Assembly: GCA_029256665.1 (NCBI GenBank) | Contig: JAQSXN010000130.1 | Coordinates: 1 to 10,609, forward strand | Direction of reading: 5' to 3' | Origin: Paenibacillus sp. | GTDB taxonomy: Bacteria > Bacillota > Bacilli > Paenibacillales > Paenibacillaceae | DNA: 10,609 bases | Shown here: one piece after another, positions 1 through 8,059 of the stretch | Layout: each line of letters opens with the position of its first letter | Numbering within the stretch: the first letter of the stretch is position 1 | The notes under the pieces: generated by a model | The model's input: the letters and a program-made list of their open reading frames with translations, nothing else | What the model was told of the DNA's origin: nothing | Database searches by the model: none | Position numbers and translations under genes: made by a program

Positions 1-556
1 TTTCGTTGGCTGCAGGCGCTTCTGTTGCGGATGGCGCAGCAGTAGTTGCCTCACTCGCAGGCGCAGCAGGCGCGCCGCCGAATCCGTTAACGTCGTCGCG
101 CGTGATGCGGCCGTTCTTGCCAGTGCCGGATACTTGAGTCAGGTCCACGCCCTTCTCGCGTGCGAACTTGCGCACGCTTGGCGTTGCAAGCACTTGCGCG
201 CTCACCGGTTTCGCTTCCGCTTGCGCAGGAGCGGATGAAGCAGCGGCAGGAGCCGGAGCAGCTTCTTCCTTCTTCTCTTCCGCTGGCGCAGGGGTTGCGC
301 TCTCCGGCAGTTCGCCTTCCGCGTCAATAACGGCAACCAGTTCGCCGACATGGCATACTTGGCCGTCCTTTACCAAAACTTCGAGCACCGTGCCGTTAAC
401 CGGACAAGGCACTTCCACGATCGCCTTGTCGTTCTGTACTTCCATAATAATGTCGTCGTCCGTAACCTTAGCGCCCGGCTTGATCAGCACTTTGACGATT
501 TCGCCTTCATGCAAGCCCTCGCCCAGCTCGGGGAATCGATATTCGAATTTAGCCAC
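1..556 (-). CDS. pdhC: Dihydrolipoamide acetyltransferase (E2) of pyruvate dehydrogenase, N-terminal part
   Basis: This is the core subunit of the pyruvate dehydrogenase complex, which moves the acetyl group from E1 to CoA through a swinging lipoyl arm. The window holds 185 residues; the catalytic domain lies off the left edge. Seen: one lipoyl domain at about residues 2-78, with the lipoylated lysine in the NDKA motif (Lys44); a flexible Ala/Pro/Glu-rich linker at about 84-119; a peripheral subunit-binding domain at about 122-159 (core [16 protein letters not shown]); then a second Ala/Pro linker running to the edge. A single lipoyl domain is usual for Gram-positive E2. The start is GTG at 556, chosen because a perfect AAGGAGG at 566-572 sits 9 bp upstream and the protein then opens with [14 protein letters not shown]. 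It lies 60 bp downstream of pdhB on the same strand, with a hairpin in the gap. Confidence 0.95.
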   Translation of the reverse strand, partial: MAKFEYRFPELGEGLHEGEIVKVLIKPGAKVTDDDIIMEVQNDKAIVEVPCPVNGTVLEVLVKDGQVCHVGELVAVIDAEGELPESATPAPAEEKKEEAAPAPAAASSAPAQAEAKPVSAQVLATPSVRKFAREKGVDLTQVSGTGKNGRITRDDVNGFGGAPAAPASEATTAAPSATEAPAANE

Positions 557-591
557 CGATGGCAACCTCCTTTATATCCTTCTTATAACCA

Positions 592-609
592 TCGTTCCCA
601 TAGGAACGA
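592..609 (-). other. Intercistronic hairpin between pdhB and pdhC
   Basis: A perfect 7-bp inverted repeat (TCGTTCC, loop CATA, GGAACGA on the plus strand) lies between the pdhB stop and the pdhC ribosome binding site. On the transcribed minus strand no U-tract follows, so it is not a normal intrinsic terminator. It could stabilise or help process the mRNA and so adjust E2 relative to E1. The structure is seen; the role is inference. Confidence 0.45.
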
Positions 610-616
610 AACATTT

Positions 617-1594
617 TTAGAAGTTGATTACTTTCTGAGCCGCGGCCACGATGCGGGCCGGAGTCGGCAGCCATGCGTCTTCGATCTGAGCGAACGGATA
701 AACCGTGTCGGGACCGGATACGCGCAGTACCGGAGCTTCCAGATGAAGAATCGCTTTTTCGTTGATCTGGGCAATGACTTCAGCTGCTACGCCGGATGTT
801 TTTTGCGCTTCTTGAACGACGATTGCACGGTTCGTCTTCTGGATGGAAGCCACGATCGTGTCGATGTCGAGAGGCACAAGGGAACGTAGATCGATAATTT
901 CGGCTTTAATGCCTTGTTTCTCAAGCTCGTCTGCCGCTTTCACCGCCGTGTGAACCATCATGCCGTAAGCGATGATCGTCACGTCGCTGCCTTCGCGAAC
1001 GACGTTCGCTTTGCCGATCTCGATCGTGTATTCGCCCTCCGGCACATCGGCCTTGAACGCGCGGTACAAGTTCAGATGCTCCATGAAGAAGACCGGATCG
1101 TTGTCGCGAATCGCCGAAATCATCAGACCTTTGGCATCGTACGGGTTGGATGGGATAACGACCTTGAGGCCAGGCGTCTGTACGGCCAGACCTTCCAAGG
1201 AATCCGTGTGCAGCTCGGCTGCTTTCACTCCGCCGCCGAAAGGCGTACGGAAAACGATTGGCGAATTGTAGCGTCCGCCGGAACGGTAACGCATGCGTGC
1301 CGCCTGGATGAACATTTGGTCAAGCGCTTCGTAGATGAAACCTACGAACTGGATTTCCGCGATCGGGCGGAAGCCTTGAATGCCCATGCCTACCGCCATG
1401 CCCGCAATCGCGGATTCCGCAAGCGGAGTATCGAACACGCGCTCTTCCCCGAATTCTTCCTGCAAACCTTCCGTTACGCGGAATACACCGCCGACCTTGC
1501 CGGCGTCCTCGCCGAAGATCAATACGTTAGAATCGCGTTTCAATTCTACTCGCATCGCATCGCGAATCGCTTCAAGCATATTCATTTGTGCCAT
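617..1594 (-). CDS. pdhB: Pyruvate dehydrogenase E1 component subunit beta
   Basis: This is the beta chain of the heterotetrameric thiamine-diphosphate-dependent E1, which decarboxylates pyruvate and reductively acetylates the E2 lipoyl group. The 325 residues match the usual family length. Seen: the transketolase pyrimidine-binding domain with the conserved Glu60 in [11 protein letters not shown], which in this family activates the cofactor aminopyrimidine ring; the FRTPFGGG stretch at 115-122 and the nearby His129 (ELHTDSLEG) of the active-site region; and the C-terminal transketolase domain from about residue 190 ([16 protein letters not shown] through [10 protein letters not shown]). The start is ATG at 1594, with GGGAGGAG about 8 bp upstream. 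It follows pdhA by 19 bp and precedes pdhC by 60 bp. E1 beta of branched-chain 2-oxoacid dehydrogenase is similar, but the gene order with this E2 favours pyruvate dehydrogenase. Confidence 0.95.
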   Translation of the reverse strand: MAQMNMLEAIRDAMRVELKRDSNVLIFGEDAGKVGGVFRVTEGLQEEFGEERVFDTPLAESAIAGMAVGMGIQGFRPIAEIQFVGFIYEALDQMFIQAARMRYRSGGRYNSPIVFRTPFGGGVKAAELHTDSLEGLAVQTPGLKVVIPSNPYDAKGLMISAIRDNDPVFFMEHLNLYRAFKADVPEGEYTIEIGKANVVREGSDVTIIAYGMMVHTAVKAADELEKQGIKAEIIDLRSLVPLDIDTIVASIQKTNRAIVVQEAQKTSGVAAEVIAQINEKAILHLEAPVLRVSGPDTVYPFAQIEDAWLPTPARIVAAAQKVINF

Positions 1595-1613
1595 GGTAGT
1601 TACTCCTCCCCTA

Positions 1614-2690
<1,077 letters not shown>

Positions 2691-2725
2691 TCACCTCAAT
2701 CAAAATATTTGAAAAACGGGTACCT

Positions 2726-2862
2726 CTGTTATAGAATTATTATAAACCTGTTTAACGAAAATGGTCAAAGCAAAAAACAAAAAAACCGTTGTTTTTTCGC
2801 TCATTCGGGCTGTTCTGTTAAGAAATTGTATATGCTACAGAATCTATTTTCGACTATAACAG
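2726..2862. repeat. Divergent 9-bp repeat CTGTTATAG / CTATAACAG in the pdhA-esterase gap
   Basis: CTGTTATAG at 2726-2734 and its exact complement CTATAACAG at 2854-2862 form a perfect inverted repeat separated by 119 bp. The left copy covers the predicted pdhA transcription start. The right copy lies upstream of the esterase gene. They could be two operator half-sites, or chance in AT-rich DNA. No clear plus-strand promoter for the esterase was found: TTGACT at 2877 and TATAAT near 2907 are 24 bp apart, which is too far. Confidence 0.3.
2739..2768 (-). promoter_or_regulatory. Sigma-A promoter of the pdh operon
   Basis: On the minus strand the -35 is TTGACC (2763-2768) and the -10 is a perfect TATAAT (2739-2744), 18 bp apart. 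Transcription should start near 2732, giving a leader of about 50 nt before pdhA. Just upstream of the -35, 2771-2797 is made of A- and T-tracts, like an UP element, and contains a small dyad (AAAAAAC, CGTT, GTTTTTT). No CcpA operator was recognised by eye. Confidence 0.75.
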
Positions 2863-2964
2863 CATAATACAACTGCTTGACTAGGGACGCTGGTCCTACA
2901 TTACCTTATAATTGTTTGCCCACAATGACCATATTCCATTCCATTTATAGAGGAGATTGCAAGC

Positions 2965-3705
2965 ATGACGGACGATAGATATTTGAAGAGAACGATTTTG
3001 AAAGAATCGGTAAAGAGCGGTTACCTGCCCGAAGGGGAACGCCACTTGCGCATCTTTCTCCCTCCCGGCTATAACGAGCTGCTGAGTTATCCGGTCGTCT
3101 ATTGCCAGGACGGCGAAGACTTCTTCAACTTCGGACGCGTCGCGACGACGGCGACCAAGCTCATACTGGACGAAGGACTTGAACCGTTTATCATCGTAGG
3201 CGTGGATGTCGACAAATCGTTCAGGACCGACGAATATGCTCCGGACGGCAGCCGTCACGCAGCCTATCTCCGCTTCTTTGCGGAAGAGCTGCTCCCGTTC
3301 GTCGAGGAGCGTTACCCGGTCCGGACGGAACCCGAGGATCGTCTTCTGGCCGGAGATTCGTTAGGGGGAAGCGTTTCGCTTCACATCGCCCTGGAGTATC
3401 CGCAGCTGTTTACCCGGGTCATGTCGCTATCCGGCGCGTTTTTCGCGAGTTCCCAAGCGGTTATCGATCGCCACTACGATTTGGAGTGGCTGGACATCTT
3501 TATGATCGTCGGCTTGCAGGAAACGGAGTACGAAACGACGGACCGGGGCGTACACGATTTCGTCGCGCTCAACCGTAACGCCAAGGCGCTGCTGGAGCAT
3601 AAAGGGGCGCGCGTCTTCTACGCGGAGAAGGAAGGCAAACATCAATGGGGCTTCTGGCAAAAAGAAATCCCGGCGGCGCTAAGCTACTTTATAGAAGTTG
3701 AGTGA
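2965..3705 (+). CDS. Alpha/beta-hydrolase, putative esterase (esterase D / enterochelin-esterase-like)
   Basis: This is a serine hydrolase of the putative-esterase family (esterase D, IroE/Fes-like fold), 246 residues. Seen: an N-terminal beta-sandwich-like part (RHLRIFLPPGYNE, 27-39; YPVVYCQDGEDFF, 42-54) and the nucleophile elbow GDSLGGS at 130-136 with catalytic Ser132. His226 in GKHQWGFW is the likely catalytic histidine. The acid residue is probably in GLQETEYETTDRG at 183-195. No signal peptide or membrane segment is seen, so it should be cytoplasmic. The start is ATG at 2965, with GAGGAGA 8 bp upstream. It is transcribed alone, divergently from pdhA, and is followed by a strong inverted repeat. 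The family acts on varied acyl esters; the natural substrate cannot be told from the sequence. Confidence 0.85.
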   Translation: MTDDRYLKRTILKESVKSGYLPEGERHLRIFLPPGYNELLSYPVVYCQDGEDFFNFGRVATTATKLILDEGLEPFIIVGVDVDKSFRTDEYAPDGSRHAAYLRFFAEELLPFVEERYPVRTEPEDRLLAGDSLGGSVSLHIALEYPQLFTRVMSLSGAFFASSQAVIDRHYDLEWLDIFMIVGLQETEYETTDRGVHDFVALNRNAKALLEHKGARVFYAEKEGKHQWGFWQKEIPAALSYFIEVE

Positions 3706-3732
3706 AGCGAACGCATGAAGACGCAACCGATA

Positions 3733-3776
3733 AAGGACCGCTCCGAAGCATGGAATTATGCTTCGGAGCGGTCCTT
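3733..3776 (+). terminator. Perfect 19-bp hairpin downstream of the esterase
   Basis: Two 19-nt arms (3733-3751 and 3758-3776) are perfectly complementary around the 6-nt loop GGAATT and begin 27 bp after the esterase stop. The stem is GC-rich (core CCGCTCCGAAGC). The plus-strand tail TCTTACC is only weakly T-rich, so termination may be imperfect, or the hairpin may mainly protect the 3' end. It would also fold on the minus strand, but there lies far beyond the phosphatase gene. Confidence 0.65.
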
Positions 3777-3947
3777 CTTACCACATAGGAAGGTTTAAGT
3801 TCTTTAAAGCGATAACGCGTAAAGAAAATCATTCCTATTGGCGATAAAAACTTCCTCTTAAGCGCGGTCGTTCATCATCGAAGTGCTCCGATAGGAGTTT
3901 TTCTCATTAGTCGGACTTCATATTGACATTAGCGCGAACGATTTTTA

Positions 3948-4454
3948 TTAAACCCGCCGCGCTTCCTTGATTCTCTCCAGCAGCACCTTGCAGCCCGCTT
4001 CCACCAATTCGTAAACCTCGTCGAAGTTGCCGCTGTAATACGGATCCGGCACATTGGCGATGCCGCGATCGGGCAGCAGCTCCATGAAAGTAAAGACCGC
4101 AGGCGCCTCCTCCCCGCTTTCATCTTGGGACGACTCTCCGAACACGATTTGCGCGTCTCGCAAGTTTTTGGCATCCATGCACACGATATAATCGAATCGG
4201 CGGTAATCGCCGGCCGTAACGAGCCTTGCCTTCATGCCTTCGTAAGAGATGCCTTGGCGATCCAGCAGGCCGCGCGTCCCTTCATGCGGCGGATGGCCGA
4301 GATGCCAATCCCCGGTTCCGGCGGAGTCTACTTCGATTGCGTCCCCTAATCCCTCTTGCGCGACCAGATGGCGCATAACCGCTTCGGCCATGGGGGAGCG
4401 GCATATATTGCCGAGACAGACGAACAACACTTTGCTTGTTTCGTTAGCGTTCAC
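3948..4454 (-). CDS. Low-molecular-weight protein tyrosine phosphatase (YfkJ-like)
   Basis: This cytoplasmic phosphatase hydrolyses phosphotyrosine through a cysteinyl-phosphate intermediate. It is 168 residues, close to family size. Seen: the P-loop CLGNICRSP at 13-21, with nucleophile Cys13 and Arg19, right after the first beta-strand KVLFV; DSAGTGDWHLGHPPHEGT at 43-60; and the general-acid loop VPDPYYSGNFDEVYELV at 135-151, with Asp137. Ile at position 17 is the residue typical of tyrosine phosphatases; the arginine phosphatase YwlE has Thr there. An acidic insert (ESSQDESGEEAP, 107-118) is somewhat unusual. The start is GTG at 4454. Only a weak Shine-Dalgarno is present, and the upstream TRIC gene ends 2 bp before it, so translational coupling is likely. 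Substrates are unknown; relatives act in stress response or polysaccharide control. Confidence 0.92.
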   Translation of the reverse strand: MNANETSKVLFVCLGNICRSPMAEAVMRHLVAQEGLGDAIEVDSAGTGDWHLGHPPHEGTRGLLDRQGISYEGMKARLVTAGDYRRFDYIVCMDAKNLRDAQIVFGESSQDESGEEAPAVFTFMELLPDRGIANVPDPYYSGNFDEVYELVEAGCKVLLERIKEARRV

Positions 4455-4456
4455 CG

Positions 4457-5131
4457 TTAATCCAACTCTTTCTTCATTAATTTCTTGGTACGCTCGGCAG
4501 CCGTGGCTGAAGCGGCAAACGCGCCTCTAAGCGAACGGCGCGGCAAGCTCCACTTGAAATAGACGGACATCATCCGGAATGCGATAATGACGGCGAACAG
4601 CACAAGCAGCTCGATCGTCGATTCGGCCCAGCCAAGCCCGATGCACAATCCTCCCAGCATCGCCCATACCGCGTAGATCTCGTCCTTGAGCACGAGCGGT
4701 TTGCGTCCCGCGAGCACGTCGCGAATAATGCCGCCGCCGATTCCCGTTAACATTGCCGCCACTAGAACCGCGCTTAGCGGATGTCCCATTTGAGTCGCGT
4801 ACAGAGCGCCCTGGATGGCAAAGGCCGACAATCCGATCGCATCAAACAACGCCTCGCTTCTTCTCCAGCGCAGAATCCAGCGGACCGGCAAGATAAAAGC
4901 GATCGTCATGGAAATCAATGCGATCTTGAATAAGTACCCCTGGCTCCACAGCATCGTGACCGGCATGCCGATGAGCAAGTTCCGCACGACGCCTCCGCCG
5001 AACGCGGTGACGAGACCCAGTACGTACACGCCCAAAATATCATATTCTTCTTCCATTGCCACCACGGCGCCGCTGACCGCGAACGCGATCGTGCCGATCA
5101 AGCTGAAGACGCTGAAAATATCCATGCTCAC
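4457..5131 (-). CDS. TRIC-type cation channel family protein (UPF0126)
   Basis: This is an integral membrane protein of the UPF0126/YvgT family. Its members are prokaryotic relatives of the trimeric intracellular cation channels, and some conduct K+. It has 224 residues and about seven hydrophobic segments. Two internal repeats each carry the family signature: GGGVVRN at 45-51 and GGGIIRD at 132-138. The C-terminus is basic and probably cytoplasmic (from about 197, ending KKLMKKELD). The start may be GTG at 5131 or ATG at 5125. A GGGG stretch lies about 9 bp before the GTG and no good site precedes the ATG, so the GTG is slightly preferred. It is first in a two-gene unit with the phosphatase and has its own probable promoter upstream. 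The ion specificity and role here are not shown by the sequence. Confidence 0.9.
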   Translation of the reverse strand: MSMDIFSVFSLIGTIAFAVSGAVVAMEEEYDILGVYVLGLVTAFGGGVVRNLLIGMPVTMLWSQGYLFKIALISMTIAFILPVRWILRWRRSEALFDAIGLSAFAIQGALYATQMGHPLSAVLVAAMLTGIGGGIIRDVLAGRKPLVLKDEIYAVWAMLGGLCIGLGWAESTIELLVLFAVIIAFRMMSVYFKWSLPRRSLRGAFAASATAAERTKKLMKKELD

Positions 5132-5189
5132 CGCCGCAATCCCCGCTTCCCGTTCATTGTAGGCGAATGGACGCCTTATATCCTATCCC

Positions 5190-5218
5190 ATTTTAGCGCC
5201 GCCCCGCTACTTCCGCAA
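5190..5218 (-). promoter_or_regulatory. Probable promoter of the TRIC-phosphatase unit
   Basis: On the minus strand the -35 is TTGCGG (5213-5218) and the -10 is TAAAAT (5190-5195), with a 17-bp spacer. Transcription would start near 5183, about 52 bp before the gene. The -35 is only a partial match. It is back to back with the thiN promoter, 25 bp away. Confidence 0.45.
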
Positions 5219-5242
5219 TGACAAATTTCGCCTTGTTTCGCA

Positions 5243-5271
5243 TTGCCCGCGCGGCAAGCAGAAGCTATACT
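5243..5271 (+). promoter_or_regulatory. Sigma-A promoter of thiN
   Basis: The -35 is TTGCCC (5243-5248) and the -10 is TATACT (5266-5271), with an optimal 17-bp spacer. Transcription should start near 5278, giving a leader of about 70 nt. The leader is too short for a TPP riboswitch and lacks its conserved core. These hexamers lie inside the longest open frame of thiN, which supports a downstream start codon. Confidence 0.65.
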
Positions 5272-5347
5272 GTTTATCAGCAACATCCTACTATTATTAG
5301 TGAGGCGAAACTATATAGGCGCTTGCGACGAAAGGGAGCTGAATGCA

Positions 5348-5986
5348 TTGCTTCAAAGGATCGTGATTACTACGGGAGGCTCGTTAGGAGAATGGGCCCT
5401 TCCATATATAAAAGAAGGCGATCTGCTAATCGGCGCCGACAGCGGCGCCTTGTTTTTGGCCGAGCAAGGCTTTCGGCCGGACGTCGCGATCGGCGATTTC
5501 GATTCCGTCTCGCCCGAAGAGCTGGCGTGGATCAAGGAGCTCAGCGGCAAGACGATTCAATGCGATCCCATCGACAAGAATTTTACCGATACCGAGATGG
5601 CCTTCCGCCTCGCGCTCGACATGAAGCCGAAGAGCATCGTCTTGCTCGGCGCGCTTGGCACGCGATTCGATCATTCGCTCGCCAACGTCCACCTGCTCGC
5701 ATTAGCGGACGAGAACGGCATAGCAGCGGCCATTGTCGACGAGACGAACCGCATTGCGGCGATATCGCAAGATGCTCTGGTCGAGCGGCAATGCCATCCC
5801 CAAGTATCCCTATTGCCCCTGACGAACGCGGTAAGCGGCATTACGCTTGAAGGTTTTCAATACCCGCTTCATGAAGCGACGTTAACGATTGGCCAGTCGC
5901 TCGGCATCAGCAACGTCTTGTTGGGCGATAGCGGCTGGATTCGGTTAAAGGAAGGCCGACTGCTCGTCATTCAAAGCCGGGATTAA
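5348..5986 (+). CDS. thiN: Thiamine pyrophosphokinase
   Basis: This cytoplasmic enzyme transfers pyrophosphate from ATP to thiamine to make thiamine diphosphate, the cofactor of E1 and transketolase. From the chosen start it has 212 residues, the usual family length. Seen: the opening strand RIVITTGGSLG; the catalytic-domain motifs GADSGALFLAEQG (29-41) and DVAIGDFDS (45-53); KNFTDTEMA (77-85); and GTRFDHSLANV (104-114). The C-terminal part from about 125 is the beta-rich thiamine-binding domain. The start is TTG at 5348, because AAAGGGAG lies about 9 bp upstream and the product then begins at the family's first beta-strand. The open frame extends back to 5243, but that stretch contains the promoter. 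It is a single gene whose stop overlaps the stop of the convergent MutS-like gene. Confidence 0.9.
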   Translation: MLQRIVITTGGSLGEWALPYIKEGDLLIGADSGALFLAEQGFRPDVAIGDFDSVSPEELAWIKELSGKTIQCDPIDKNFTDTEMAFRLALDMKPKSIVLLGALGTRFDHSLANVHLLALADENGIAAAIVDETNRIAAISQDALVERQCHPQVSLLPLTNAVSGITLEGFQYPLHEATLTIGQSLGISNVLLGDSGWIRLKEGRLLVIQSRD

Positions 5987-7980
5987 AGCCGTTCCTCCGG
6001 TTTCACGACGATTTCGACGCCCTCCACGTGTTTTCGGCTCATGAGATGGCGCGTTTTGCGGTTCTCCTTCGACTCGAATACGATGTCGAGATCATACGTA
6101 TCGCCGGGGTACAATTTCTCCTTAGCGATATATGGCTTTAGACGTTTGTGGTTGAACTTCAGTTTCTCGCCTTGCACCTGGACGATAACTTCGCCCCGCT
6201 CATCCGCTTCCCGGTAAACAACGCCCGACCGCTTGAGCGGGTAGATCCAGACAACGTCTCCTTTTGCGAATCGGCGTACTCCCCTGTTTCCTGCGGGGGC
6301 CCCATCCTCCTGCAGCTCGACGCCATCTTTTATATCAGCGGCACTGGTTTTCTCTTTTCGTTTCGAAGACGAAGGTTCACCTTCGGCATCCCGATCTTCA
6401 TGTGCCGCATCTTGCCGTTCCTCGGGCACTTCAATATAAGGGGACGCACCGTCGCCCTTGCGACGAAGCAGCTCTTCCGCCCGCGCCATCACGGATTCGG
6501 GCAGACCGAACCTTCTCGCGATCGCGAACGCGTGGCTGTCTCCCGCTTCTCCGATTTCCAAGCGATAAAGAGGCTGCAGCGTGTCCGGGTTAAACGCCAT
6601 TCTTCCGTTCTGACAACCTTCCGTGCGCGAAGCGAACGTTTTGATCTCGTTAAAGTGGGTCGTCGCCGCCACCTTGGCGCCTTGCCGCTTCAATTGCTCC
6701 AGTACGGCGATCGACAAGGCGATCCCCTCGGAAGGATCCGTTCCGGCGGCCAGCTCATCCAGCAGCAGCAACGATTTGCCGCCCGCATAGCGGAGCATGT
6801 CTCTCAGCACGGAGATATGCGACGAGAAGGTGCTTAGCGACTGCTCCAAGCTCTGACCGTCGCCTACGTCCGCTTCGATATGGGCGAACAATCCAAGCTC
6901 GCTCTCCGGGGAGGCCGGCACCAGCAAGCCGCATTGATTCATGGCCGCAAGCAGCCCCATCGTTTTCAGCGTAACCGTCTTGCCTCCCGTGTTCGGCCCC
7001 GTGATCATCAGCTGATTCCACTTCAAGCCAAGCTCCACGTTCAAAGGGACGCACCCTTCCCCGAGCAGCGGATGTCTAGCTTCGATCAACGAAATGTAAG
7101 GTTTATGGACTAGGCGAACCCGTTTCCCTCCGCTTATCTTTGCGTATTTGCCTCTTGCGACGATAAAGTCGAAGATCGCCATCGCTTGAACGTTCGTCTT
7201 CAGCTCGGCGGAATACTTCTCCGCTTCGTCCGACAGACGCGATAATACGATCGTTCGCTCCCTCTCCTCGGCCGCTTTCCACTGATGCAGCTCCAGCTGC
7301 AGCTCCGCCACCTCGACCGGCTCGACGAACAATGTCTGTCCGCTCGCGGATTCGTCAAGCACGGCGCCCGGCACGTTTTTGCGCAGCTCTCGTTTCACCG
7401 ACAAGACGAATCGCCCTGCTCGCTTGCTGATGACGGCTTCTTGCAAGCTGCTTTTGTACTTGCCCATGGCGCCCGTCATTCGTTTTTGGATTTGGTCCTC
7501 GACGATATAGGTTTGGCGGCGGATATAAGCGAGATCCGGACTAGCGTCATCGGTCAAGCTGCCGAAACGGATCGATCGGTGCAGCTCTTCGCGCAGCTCG
7601 GGGCAGTCGTACATGGAGTCCGCATAGCCGGCGATCGTCGGGGCGAGCTGCCGCTTGGCGTTCATGTATTTCTTCATTTGAGCCACCGAAGTTAACCAGA
7701 CGCCAAGCTGCTCCAGTTCTTGTTCGTTGTAGATTCTCCCTTTCCCGAGCAGCGATAGGAAAACGTCTACGCCCTCCATCGCGGAGAGCGGGATGCTGGC
7801 GCCGGCGGTCAACAAATTCGCCGCTTCCTCCGTTTCCTGCAGCCAAGCGGATACTCGCCCGTATTCGGAGCTTGGAGTCATCGCCTCCGCGAGCTTGCGA
7901 CCGGCCGGCGATACCGTTAGACCAGCCACTTGTTCTTTTACTTTATGGAATTCTAGCTTGCTCAAGGTTTGTTCGTTCAT
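5983..7980 (-). CDS. MutS2-like DNA-binding ATPase lacking the Smr domain
   Basis: This is a MutS-family ABC-type ATPase of the MutS2 branch, 665 residues. True MutS2 proteins are about 780-790 residues and end in a Smr endonuclease domain. Seen: the MutS2-type core and clamp (about 1-290; RREL/VPGAVLDESASGQTLFVEP region at 197-221); Walker A GPNTGGKT at 328-335; the DVGDGQSLEQSLSTFSSHI region at 371-389; Walker B LLLLDE at 404-409; TTHFNEIK at 440-447; and a very hydrophilic linker at about 505-568. The C-terminal domain (569-663) begins like a KOW/SH3 barrel (FAKGDVVWIY), but no Smr signature (LDLRG, HGKG) follows. The mismatch-recognition domain of MutS1 is also absent. The start is ATG at 7980, with GAGGAG 10 bp upstream. 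Its role could be in recombination control or ribosome rescue as for MutS2, but without Smr-type cleavage; this is inference. Confidence 0.85.
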   Translation of the reverse strand: MNEQTLSKLEFHKVKEQVAGLTVSPAGRKLAEAMTPSSEYGRVSAWLQETEEAANLLTAGASIPLSAMEGVDVFLSLLGKGRIYNEQELEQLGVWLTSVAQMKKYMNAKRQLAPTIAGYADSMYDCPELREELHRSIRFGSLTDDASPDLAYIRRQTYIVEDQIQKRMTGAMGKYKSSLQEAVISKRAGRFVLSVKRELRKNVPGAVLDESASGQTLFVEPVEVAELQLELHQWKAAEERERTIVLSRLSDEAEKYSAELKTNVQAMAIFDFIVARGKYAKISGGKRVRLVHKPYISLIEARHPLLGEGCVPLNVELGLKWNQLMITGPNTGGKTVTLKTMGLLAAMNQCGLLVPASPESELGLFAHIEADVGDGQSLEQSLSTFSSHISVLRDMLRYAGGKSLLLLDELAAGTDPSEGIALSIAVLEQLKRQGAKVAATTHFNEIKTFASRTEGCQNGRMAFNPDTLQPLYRLEIGEAGDSHAFAIARRFGLPESVMARAEELLRRKGDGASPYIEVPEERQDAAHEDRDAEGEPSSSKRKEKTSAADIKDGVELQEDGAPAGNRGVRRFAKGDVVWIYPLKRSGVVYREADERGEVIVQVQGEKLKFNHKRLKPYIAKEKLYPGDTYDLDIVFESKENRKTRHLMSRKHVEGVEIVVKPEERL

Positions 7981-8010
7981 GATTAGACAGCTCCTCTTTG
8001 GTTGTAAAAT

Positions 8011-8059
8011 TAAAAAAATAGACAGGAACAGAACGCGGGCGCGTTCCGTTCCTGTCTAT
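8011..8059 (-). terminator. Intrinsic terminator in the leader of the MutS-like gene
   Basis: The arms 8018-8037 and 8040-8059 pair over 20 positions with one mismatch (core ATAGACAGGAAC). On the minus strand the stem is followed directly by a run of seven T and then AATTTT, a strong intrinsic terminator for minus-strand transcription. The T-run ends about 30 bp before the MutS-like ATG, with the ribosome binding site in between, so there is no space for an ordinary promoter after it. It may be an attenuator rather than only the end of an upstream unit. Confidence 0.85.

Noticed and set aside
3785..3838. ATAGGAA / TTCCTAT inverted repeat
   Set aside because: It has only 7-bp arms 40 bp apart in AT-rich DNA, with no gene or promoter tied to it.
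3846..3902. Possible extra terminators before the phosphatase stop (CTCC-GATA-GGAG-TTTTT at 3886-3902, and a longer AAAAACTTCCT / AGGAGTTTTT dyad)
   Set aside because: The short stem has only 4 bp and the long dyad has a bulge and a loop of over 30 nt. Either may act weakly, but neither is strong enough to annotate.
5290..5345. Stretch in the thiN leader (TTAGTGAGGC ... TATATAGG) resembling part of an M-box magnesium riboswitch
   Set aside because: The leader is only about 70 nt, while an M-box needs about 160 nt. The other conserved segments are missing, so the match is probably chance.
6148..7695. Plus-strand frames opposite the MutS-like gene
   Set aside because: They are shadows of a well-supported gene, with no motif and no credible start signal.
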